Part shown: positions 1-5,146 of the stretch, in pieces | How positions within the stretch are numbered: position 1 is the first letter of the stretch | How the letters are laid out: every line of letters begins with the position of its first letter | NCBI GenBank assembly: GCA_023459095.1 | Contig: JAEWVQ010000360.1 | Location: 1-6,933, forward strand | From: Pseudomonadota bacterium | GTDB lineage: Bacteria; Pseudomonadota; Gammaproteobacteria; Burkholderiales; Rhodocyclaceae | Length of the DNA: 6,933 bases | Direction of reading: 5' to 3' | Notes under the pieces: model-generated | The model's input: only the letters and a program-made list of their open reading frames with translations | Databases searched by the model: none | Told to the model about the DNA's origin: nothing | Program-made: the position numbers and the translations under genes

Positions 1-51
1 CAAGGCCACCGCGTGCAACAAAGCCGAAATGGCCGTCGGCGCGCTTCGGGT

Positions 52-57
52 TACAAT
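52..57 (+). promoter_or_regulatory. candidate -10 element for aroG-serB
   Basis: TACAAT matches the sigma-70 -10 consensus at five of six positions and lies 36 nt before the chosen aroG start. No good TTGACA-like -35 is visible 16-18 bp upstream; the best is a 3/6 match around 30-35. It fits the chosen start, because a GTG start at 13 would put this element inside the gene. Similar hexamers precede the transporter gene (CACAAT) and the last gene (TATCAT) in this window. Confidence 0.35.
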
Positions 58-93
58 TCCGCTCTTTCCCCCAGCAGTGCCGCGGAGCCGTTC

Positions 94-1173
94 ATGCCTG
101 TCGCCCAGACCGATAACCTCAACATCGCCGCCGTCGATCACATGCCCTCGCCCGAGGAGATCAAGGCGCGCGTGCCGCTCACCGAGCGCGCGGCGGCCGC
201 CGTGCTCGCCGGGCGCCAGGCGCTCAACGACATTCTCGACCGCAAGGACAACCGCCTGTTCGTGGTGGTCGGGCCGTGCTCGATCCACGACCCGGTGGCC
301 GGGCTGGATTACGCGCGGCGCCTGAAGGCGCTCGCCGACGAGGTCGCCGGGACGATGCTGCTGGTGATGCGGGTGTATTTCGAGAAGCCGCGCACCTCCA
401 CCGGCTGGAAGGGCTACATCAACGATCCGTACATGGACGACTCGTTCCGCATCGACGTCGGCATGGAGCGCGCGCGCCGCTTCCTGCTCGACGTCAGCGA
501 GCTCGGCCTGGCCACCGCCACCGAGGCGCTCGACCCGAACGCGCCGCAGTACTACGGCGACCTGGTGTCGTGGACCGCGATCGGCGCGCGCACCTCGGAA
601 TCGCAGACCCACCGCGAGATGGCCTCCGGCCTGTCGACCCCGGTCGGGTTCAAGAACGCCACCGACGGCGACCTCGAGGTGGCGATCAACGCCATCATCT
701 CCGCCGCCCATCCGCACAGCTTCCTCGGCATCAACGGCCAGGGCCAGTCGGCGATCCTGCGCACGCGCGGCAACCGCTACGGCCACGTCGTGCTGCGCGG
801 CGGCGGCGGCCGGCCGAACTACGACACGGTGTCGGTGTCCCTCGCCGAACAGGCGCTGGCCAAGGCCAAGCTGCCGATGAACATCGTCGTCGATTGCTCG
901 CACGCCAACTCGTGGAAGAAGCCCGAATTCCAGCCGCTGGTGATGAAGGACGTGATCCACCAGGTGCGCGAGGGCAACCGCTCCATCGTCGGACTGATGA
1001 TCGAAAGCAACATCGAAGCCGGCAACCAGTCGATTCCGGTCGACCTGTCGCAGCTCAAGTACGGCTGCTCGGTGACCGACGCCTGCGTGGACTGGGACAC
1101 CACCGCGGAGATGATCCGCAAGTCGCATGCCGTACTGCGCGAGGCGCTGGTCCGCCGGGGGCAGGCTGCATGA
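94..1173 (+). CDS. aroG: 3-deoxy-7-phosphoheptulonate synthase, class I (DAHP synthase)
   Basis: Condenses phosphoenolpyruvate with erythrose 4-phosphate in the cytoplasm, the committed step to chorismate and aromatic amino acids. The product is 359 aa, close to the E. coli isozymes (about 350-356 aa). Family motifs are intact: GPCSIH at 60-65 with metal-ligand Cys62, KPRTSTGWKG at 98-107, GFKN at 185-188 with active-site Lys187, VDCSH ending in ligand His270, ESN with Glu304, and SVTDAC with Asp329. Stretches such as GNRSIVGLMIESNI and YGCSVTDAC look closer to E. coli AroF than AroG, so the symbol is by convention and the feedback-inhibiting amino acid cannot be told. ATG 94 is chosen because GGAG (84-87) sits 6 nt upstream and the in-frame GTG at 13 would add 27 atypical residues across the putative promoter. 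The stop overlaps the serB start by 4 nt. Confidence 0.95.
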   Translation: MPVAQTDNLNIAAVDHMPSPEEIKARVPLTERAAAAVLAGRQALNDILDRKDNRLFVVVGPCSIHDPVAGLDYARRLKALADEVAGTMLLVMRVYFEKPRTSTGWKGYINDPYMDDSFRIDVGMERARRFLLDVSELGLATATEALDPNAPQYYGDLVSWTAIGARTSESQTHREMASGLSTPVGFKNATDGDLEVAINAIISAAHPHSFLGINGQGQSAILRTRGNRYGHVVLRGGGGRPNYDTVSVSLAEQALAKAKLPMNIVVDCSHANSWKKPEFQPLVMKDVIHQVREGNRSIVGLMIESNIEAGNQSIPVDLSQLKYGCSVTDACVDWDTTAEMIRKSHAVLREALVRRGQAA

Positions 1174-2000
1174 ATCTCGTCGTACTGGCCGAGGACATCG
1201 ACACCCTCGTCCTGAAGTCGCTGGCCAAGCTCACCGCGGCCAGCGCCATCGAACAGATCAATGCACAGGCCTTCCGCCTCGTCGATGCGCAGCCGCACGA
1301 AGCGCTCGCCGCGCAGTGCGCGGCCGCGGCGGTGGATTGGGCCTGGGTGCCGCCGGGCCGCAAGCTGGGCGATTTCGGTCTGTTCGTGACCGACATGGAC
1401 TCGACCCTGATCAACATCGAGTGCATCGACGAGATCGCCGACATGCAGGGCCTGAAGGCCGAGGTCGCGGCGATCACCGAGGCCGCGATGCGCGGCGAGA
1501 TCGACTTCCGCGAATCGCTCACGCGCCGCGTCGCCCTGCTCGCCGGGCTGCCGGAAAGCGCGCTCGGCGCGGTCTATGAGCAACGCCTGCAACTCAACCC
1601 CGGCGCCGAGCGGCTGCTGCGCGGCCTGCGCGCGGCGGGCCTGCGCACCGTGCTGGTGTCGGGCGGTTTCACCTACTTCACCGAACGCCTGAAGGCGCGG
1701 CTCGGCTTCGACCATGCCTGGGCCAACGAACTCGAGGTTGCCGACGGCCGCCTCACCGGACGCGTGGTCGGCGACATCGTCGATGGCGCGGCCAAGGCCG
1801 CCTGCCTCACCCGGGTGCGCGACGAACTCGGACTCGCCCCGCATCAGGTGATCGCCGCCGGCGACGGCGCCAACGACATTCCGATGTTCCAGGCCGCCGG
1901 CTTCGGCGTCGCCTACCGCGCCAAGCCGGTGTTGCGCGACGTCGCCGACTGCTGCCTCGACCACGCCGGCCTCGACGGCATCCTCGCGCTGTTCGGCTGA
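1170..2000 (+). CDS. serB: phosphoserine phosphatase SerB
   Basis: Hydrolyses O-phosphoserine to serine, the last step of the phosphorylated serine pathway. It is a cytoplasmic HAD-superfamily enzyme of 276 aa. HAD motif I is DMDST at 75-79 (nucleophile Asp75, acid/base Asp77). Motif II is SGG at 164-166, the motif III lysine is probably Lys209, and motif IV is GDGAND at 231-236. ECIDEIA at 84-90 and the cap region follow the usual SerB pattern. The first 70 residues correspond to the shorter ACT-like N-terminal part seen in proteobacterial SerB. The ATG overlaps the aroG stop (ATGA, 1170-1173), with AGG 4 nt upstream of it, so translational coupling is likely. Serine and chorismate are both needed for tryptophan and enterobactin-like products, which may explain the pairing, but that is inference. 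Confidence 0.95.
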   Translation: MNLVVLAEDIDTLVLKSLAKLTAASAIEQINAQAFRLVDAQPHEALAAQCAAAAVDWAWVPPGRKLGDFGLFVTDMDSTLINIECIDEIADMQGLKAEVAAITEAAMRGEIDFRESLTRRVALLAGLPESALGAVYEQRLQLNPGAERLLRGLRAAGLRTVLVSGGFTYFTERLKARLGFDHAWANELEVADGRLTGRVVGDIVDGAAKAACLTRVRDELGLAPHQVIAAGDGANDIPMFQAAGFGVAYRAKPVLRDVADCCLDHAGLDGILALFG

Positions 2001-2015
2001 TCTCCGGCTGTGGCG

Positions 2016-2033
2016 TGCCGGCCGGGCCCGGCA
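2016..2033 (+). terminator. weak hairpin after serB, possible terminator
   Basis: TGCCGG (2016-2021) and CCGGCA (2028-2033) form a perfect 6-bp stem with a 6-nt loop, 15 nt after the serB stop. An alternative fold is the 12-bp palindrome at 2021-2032. Only a short ATCTT follows, not a U-tract, so intrinsic termination would be weak. Nothing else is recognisable between serB and the next gene (2001-2100). Confidence 0.25.
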
Positions 2034-2100
2034 ATCTTCATCACGCCGTCACATGGCGGCGGCAGGCTTGCGGCGATCTCCTCGCCGCCTCCCCGCCGCC

Positions 2101-2979
2101 ATGCAAGAACAGCAGGTCCGCAGCATCTTTCTCTCCGACATCCACCTCGGCACCCGCGGCTGTCAGGCCGAGCGCCTGCTCGACTTCCTGCGCCACCATG
2201 AGTCGGACCACCTCTACCTCGTCGGCGACATCGTCGATTTCTGGGCGATGAGCCGCGGCATCCACTGGACCGCGGCGCAGAACACCGTGGTGCAGAAGGT
2301 GCTGCGGCGCGCGCGCAAGGGCACCCGGGTGGTGTTCGTCCCCGGCAACCACGACGAGGCCCTGCGCGAATACGTCGGCACCACCTTCGGCGACATCCGC
2401 GTCGAGACCGACTGGGTGCACGAAACCGCCGACGGCCGCCGCTTCCTGCTCGTGCACGGCGACGAGTACGACCAGGTCACCCGCCACCACCGCTGGGTCG
2501 CGGTTCTCGGCGACGTCGCCTACAACGCCCTGGTACGCCTCAACAACGGTCTCTCCAGGGTGCGCCGGCGGCTCGGCGTCGCCGGCTACTGGTCGCTCGC
2601 CGGCTACGCCAAGCGCAAGGTCAAGACCGCGGTGAGCTTCATTTTCGACTTCGAGGACTCGGTGATCCGCGGCGCCCGCGAGCGCGGCGTGGACGGCGTG
2701 ATCTGCGGCCACATCCACTGGGCCACGATCCGCGACATCGACGGCCTCACCTACGTCAATTGCGGCGACTGGGTCGATAGCTGCACCGCCATCGTCGAAC
2801 ACCACGATGGCCGCCTCGAGCTGGTGCAGTGGGGGGCGCGCGCCGCGCCCCTTGGCAGCGCGCGCTCCATGCCCGACGAGGCCGCGGTGGACGAAGCCGC
2901 CCTGCCCCTCGGCACCGCCCTCGCCGCGCTGACCCCGCGCGCCTTCATGCGCAGCGACGACAGCGGCGCGCGCCGCTGA
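2101..2979 (+). CDS. metallophosphoesterase, UDP-2,3-diacylglucosamine diphosphatase (LpxH-like) family
   Basis: A calcineurin-like, two-metal phosphoesterase of 292 aa. All core motifs are present: SDIHLG (12-17; Asp13, His15), GDIVDFW (42-48; Asp43), GNHDE (82-86; Asn83, His84), HGDEYD (119-124; His119) and GHIH (203-206). YVNCGDWVDSCTA near 218-230 is typical of the COG2908 branch often named UDP-2,3-diacylglucosamine diphosphatase. True LpxH, which makes lipid X in lipid A synthesis, has GNRD where this has GNHD, so the substrate is uncertain. Residues about 250-292 form an Ala-rich tail beyond the catalytic domain. No signal peptide or membrane segment is seen. ATG 2101 is preferred because similarity starts right after it. 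An in-frame ATG at 2053 would add 16 Arg/Pro-rich residues, and neither start has a clear ribosome binding site. It is convergent with the transporter gene, 4 bp apart. Confidence 0.85.
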   Translation: MQEQQVRSIFLSDIHLGTRGCQAERLLDFLRHHESDHLYLVGDIVDFWAMSRGIHWTAAQNTVVQKVLRRARKGTRVVFVPGNHDEALREYVGTTFGDIRVETDWVHETADGRRFLLVHGDEYDQVTRHHRWVAVLGDVAYNALVRLNNGLSRVRRRLGVAGYWSLAGYAKRKVKTAVSFIFDFEDSVIRGARERGVDGVICGHIHWATIRDIDGLTYVNCGDWVDSCTAIVEHHDGRLELVQWGARAAPLGSARSMPDEAAVDEAALPLGTALAALTPRAFMRSDDSGARR

Positions 2980-2989
2980 ACGCTCAGCG
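2961..2989. terminator. overlapping palindromes at the convergent stop codons
   Basis: Two perfect inverted repeats overlap here. An 18-bp palindrome at 2961-2978 can fold as CAGCGGC/GCCGCTG with a 4-nt loop. A second hairpin pairs CGCTGA (2974-2979) with TCAGCG (2984-2989) around a 4-nt loop, so its arms contain the stop codons of both convergent genes. The two folds share 2974-2978 and exclude each other. No T-tract follows on either strand, so this is at best a non-canonical bidirectional terminator. GC richness also makes chance palindromes more likely. Confidence 0.35.
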
Positions 2990-4237
2990 CGCAGACTCGG
3001 CCGACGCCGTCTCCGCTTCCGCCACGCGGCGGCGTCCGCCGAACACCAGCGGCAGATAGGCCAGCACCTGCACCGCGATCAGCCCGGAGAAGGCAAAACC
3101 AAGCGCGGCAGCCAGCGTGCGGCCATCGGCCTGCAGGATGTCGAGCGCCAGCCCCAACCCCCACTGCACGACGAAGGCGCCGGCAAAGGCCATCAGGTTG
3201 ATCGCGGTCGACACGCGGGCGAAGACCTGGCGCGGAAAATTCTGCGCCGCCGCCAGATACGACTGCGAGTTCGCCGCCGACAGCACGCCGAGCAGGAACC
3301 ACAGCACCGACAGGGGACCGACCCCGAACAGGATCGCCAGCTGCACCGCGAGCATGCCGGCGAAGCCGACCTGCAGCAGGTTGAGCGGACGCACGCCGCG
3401 GCGCGCCAGCCGGGTGCCGAGCATGCCGACCAGCAACTGACCGGCGAACATGCCGATGTTGAGCAGCACGAGCTCGCCCGCGGCCTGCGCCAGGGTGAGA
3501 CCATTGATGTTCATCAGCCACGGCACCGCCCACAGGCTTTGCAGGGCCATGAATCCGCCGGTGAAGAACATCGACGAAGCGGCGAAACGCAGGAAGTGGC
3601 GCGAAGCGAAGATGCGCCCGACCGCACGCAGCGAATCGCCCAGCGACTCGCCTCCGGCATTGCCCGCCTCGTCGGGCAAGGCCAGCCACAGCAACGCGGC
3701 GATGCCCACCGCCACCGCGGCGATGATCCAGAACACGCCACGCCAGCCCAGCACCGGCAGCAGAGCCTCGACCGGGGTGCTCGCGGTGAGCGCGCCGAGT
3801 GCGCCTGCGGCCATGATGAAGCCGGTCATCGAGCTGTGGCGCTCGGCCGGATACCACATCGCGAAACCTTTCAGCGCGCCCATCAGGCAGGCCGACACGC
3901 CCAGTCCGATGAGCGCGCGCGCGCCGCCGAGCTCGGGCAGCGAGTCGCCGAGGGCAAAGCCGACCCCACCGAGCGCGGTAAGCAGCAGCAGGCTGGCCTC
4001 GACGCGGCGCGGGCCGAAGCGGTCGAGGGCGATGCCCACCGGAATCTGCGCCAGTCCGAAGGCAAGGAAGTAGAAGCTGGTCAGCAGGCCGAGATCGGCG
4101 GCGGAGAGCTGCAGCTCGCGCGTGAGCTCGGGCGAGATCACCGCATTGACCGTGCGCAGCAGATAGGAGAGGTAGTAGCCGAGGGCAAAGGGCAGGAAGA
4201 TGCGCCCCCAGCCGGCGGCTGCGCCGACAACGCTCAT
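2984..4237 (-). CDS. major facilitator superfamily (MFS) transporter
   Basis: A cytoplasmic-membrane secondary transporter of 417 aa with about 12 hydrophobic helices, the normal MFS length. The signature between helices 2 and 3 is present: GIALDRFGPRR at 68-78, matching the G-x3-D-R-x-G-R-R motif A. Helix 1 carries an Arg and an Asn (Arg28, Asn31), and a WYPAERHSSMTGF segment follows helix 4, as in organic-anion-type MFS members. The substrate cannot be read from sequence. The start at complement 4237 (MSVVGAAAGW) is chosen because the first helix begins soon after. The upstream in-frame ATG at complement 4351 would add 38 hydrophilic residues and run through the divergent promoter region. 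GGA lies about 8 nt before the start. It is transcribed away from the hemerythrin operon and toward the phosphoesterase. Confidence 0.9.
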   Translation of the reverse strand: MSVVGAAAGWGRIFLPFALGYYLSYLLRTVNAVISPELTRELQLSAADLGLLTSFYFLAFGLAQIPVGIALDRFGPRRVEASLLLLTALGGVGFALGDSLPELGGARALIGLGVSACLMGALKGFAMWYPAERHSSMTGFIMAAGALGALTASTPVEALLPVLGWRGVFWIIAAVAVGIAALLWLALPDEAGNAGGESLGDSLRAVGRIFASRHFLRFAASSMFFTGGFMALQSLWAVPWLMNINGLTLAQAAGELVLLNIGMFAGQLLVGMLGTRLARRGVRPLNLLQVGFAGMLAVQLAILFGVGPLSVLWFLLGVLSAANSQSYLAAAQNFPRQVFARVSTAINLMAFAGAFVVQWGLGLALDILQADGRTLAAALGFAFSGLIAVQVLAYLPLVFGGRRRVAEAETASAESAR

Positions 4238-4251
4238 GGGTCGATTCCGTA

Positions 4252-4271
4252 GCACAAAGGGCGCATTGTGC
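4252..4271 (-). promoter_or_regulatory. inverted repeat GCACAA-N8-TTGTGC over the likely transporter -10
   Basis: Perfect 6-bp arms (4252-4257 and 4266-4271) are separated by 8 bp, 15 bp upstream of the transporter start. Read on the minus strand, complement 4270-4265 is CACAAT, a plausible -10 hexamer, which puts the start of transcription near 4258, between the arms. That geometry suits an operator bound by a repressor dimer. No -35 match is seen at the right distance, and the binding protein is unknown. Confidence 0.35.
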
Positions 4272-4297
4272 CCCGCCACGCCGGCGACCGGCGGCTC

Positions 4298-4311
4298 TTG
4301 ATGGGCGTCAA
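4298..4311 (+). promoter_or_regulatory. FNR/ANR/DNR-type binding site
   Basis: TTGAT-GGGC-GTCAA matches the Crp/Fnr-family consensus TTGAT-N4-ATCAA at 9 of 10 fixed positions. Its centre (4304.5) lies about 41 bp before the transcription start expected from the GAGAAT hexamer at 4333-4338. That is the class II activator position (-41.5 in the family). It implies activation of the hemerythrin operon under low oxygen (FNR/ANR) or by nitric oxide (DNR); the sequence cannot separate these regulators. The site also lies about 46 bp upstream of the presumed start of the divergent transporter transcript. Confidence 0.65.
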
Positions 4312-4332
4312 GGCCGGCGCGGAGACGATGCG

Positions 4333-4338
4333 GAGAAT
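4333..4338 (+). promoter_or_regulatory. candidate -10 element of the hemerythrin operon
   Basis: GAGAAT matches TATAAT at four of six positions. Transcription would start near 4345, giving a leader of about 18 nt that contains GGAG at 4354-4357, 5 nt before the ATG. A weak -10 without a -35 is expected for an activator-dependent promoter with an FNR-type site at about -41. Confidence 0.4.
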
Positions 4339-4362
4339 CGGGCGCATTCACCTGGAGCCATC

Positions 4363-4839
4363 ATGCACACGATCACCGAACTGATGAGTCGCGACCATCG
4401 CGCCTGCGACCACGCTTTCGCCGATGCCGAAGCGCTCGCCGCGAAGGGCCAGTGGCCGGCCGCCGAGGCCGCCCTCGGGCGCTTCACCGGGGCCATGCTG
4501 GCCCACTTCACGGCCGAGGAAGACACCCTGTTTCCGCGTTTCGAAGCGGTCACCGGCATGAGCGGCGGACCGACCGCGGTGATGCGGGCCGAGCACATCG
4601 ACATGCGCGCCGCGCTCGAGCGCATGGCCGCGGCGCTCGCCGCGCGCGACGCCGACGACTTCGCCGGCGAGGCCGAAACCCTGCTGATCATGATGCAGCA
4701 GCACAACATGAAGGAGGAGAACATCCTCTACCCGATGTGCGACGCCCGCCTCGGTGCCGAGGGCGCGGCCCTGGGCACGGCGCTCGGTGCCACCCTGGCC
4801 GCCGCCGGCAACGATGCGCACGCCGCGGGGGCAGCATGA
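4363..4839 (+). CDS. hemerythrin-like (HHE domain) di-iron protein
   Basis: A soluble four-helix-bundle protein of 158 aa expected to bind a non-haem di-iron centre. Candidate ligands follow the H...HxxxE...H...HxxxE pattern: His12 (or His17), His48 with Glu52, His78, and His114 with Glu118. HNMKEENILYPMCD at 114-127 is characteristic of this bacterial family. The ligand set is like that of YtfE/RIC repair proteins, but the N-terminal ScdA-type domain of those is absent. Relatives bind O2 or NO or help repair nitrosylated iron-sulfur clusters; which applies here is not decidable. Residues after about 135 are Ala/Gly-rich and probably a flexible tail. GGAG 5 nt before the ATG supports the start. 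The FNR-type site upstream points to expression in low oxygen or with NO. The stop overlaps the next start (ATGA, 4836-4839). Confidence 0.9.
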   Translation: MHTITELMSRDHRACDHAFADAEALAAKGQWPAAEAALGRFTGAMLAHFTAEEDTLFPRFEAVTGMSGGPTAVMRAEHIDMRAALERMAAALAARDADDFAGEAETLLIMMQQHNMKEENILYPMCDARLGAEGAALGTALGATLAAAGNDAHAAGAA

Positions 4840-5054
4840 GCGCCCCCCGCGTGGTCGATGTGCGCGGTCTCGAGCCGCCGGAGCCGTTCGAGCGCGCCAT
4901 GGAGGCGGTGGTCGACCTGGCGCCCGGCGAGGCCTTCACCCTGCTCCTCGATCGCATGCCGCACCCGCTGCTGCGCGTGCTCGAACGCGACGGCTACCGC
5001 CACGAGGCGCGCGTGCGCGACGACGGCGCGGTCGAAGTGTCGATCGCGCGATGA
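4836..5054 (+). CDS. DUF2249 domain protein (TusA/SirA-like fold)
   Basis: A 72-aa cytoplasmic protein made of a single DUF2249 domain: DVRGLEPPEPFERAM (8-22), the PGE turn (30-32), RMPHPLLRVLERDGY (40-54), and a final DDGAVEVSI strand. The family resembles sulfur-carrier TusA, but where TusA has its catalytic CPxP this has PPEP (14-17) and no cysteine anywhere, so it cannot carry sulfur in that way. DUF2249 proteins are often encoded beside or fused to hemerythrin-like domains, as here; their biochemical role is not established. The start overlaps the hemerythrin stop by 4 nt and is preceded by a G-run (4827-4831), so translational coupling is likely. Its own stop overlaps another ATG at 5051. 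Confidence 0.88.
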   Translation: MSAPRVVDVRGLEPPEPFERAMEAVVDLAPGEAFTLLLDRMPHPLLRVLERDGYRHEARVRDDGAVEVSIAR

Positions 5055-5146
5055 GCACGCCCGCGGCCCCGGCGCGCCGTACCCGCGCAGCGCCGCCGGA
5101 ACACGGCCGGCGCCTCCCCGGCCACGCTCGGAGACGGCCGCGGTGA
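5051..5146 (+). CDS. possible 31-codon ORF between DUF2249 and the membrane protein
   Basis: An ATG at 5051 overlaps the DUF2249 stop (ATGA), and this reading frame ends in a TGA at 5144-5146 that overlaps the GTG start of the next gene. The 31-residue product is rich in Arg, Pro and Ala, with no domain, membrane segment or cysteine, and its codons (including AGA) are less typical than those of the neighbours. It has no clear ribosome binding site of its own. It could be a translational relay, a real microprotein, or a chance frame in an 88-bp spacer. I recognise no homologue. Confidence 0.25.
   Translation: MSTPAAPARRTRAAPPEHGRRLPGHARRRPR
5130..5145 (+). promoter_or_regulatory. ribosome binding site and GTG start of the membrane protein
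   Basis: GGAG at 5130-5133 lies 9 nt before GTG 5143. No ATG, GTG or TTG occurs in this frame between 5050 and 5143, and the first membrane helix begins about 18 residues later. These points decide the start. Confidence 0.6.

Noticed and set aside
13..93. GTG start giving aroG 27 more residues
   Set aside because: The extra residues do not resemble DAHP synthase N-termini, and they span the TACAAT promoter candidate. ATG 94 has GGAG at proper spacing.
819..1964. 381-codon open frame on the minus strand
   Set aside because: It mirrors aroG and serB, both of which have all their catalytic motifs. No family pattern is seen in the antisense product.
3539..4252. 237-codon open frame on the plus strand
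   Set aside because: Antisense to the MFS transporter, with a Gln/Ala/Arg-rich composition and no domain.
4238..4351. Upstream ATG extending the transporter by 38 residues
   Set aside because: The extension is hydrophilic and would cover the inverted repeat, the FNR-type box and part of the divergent promoter.
5051..5146. Frameshifted N-terminus of the membrane protein
   Set aside because: The GTG start has its own ribosome binding site, and the N-terminus after it leads naturally into helix 1. Nothing in the spacer looks like lost protein sequence, though an indel cannot be excluded.
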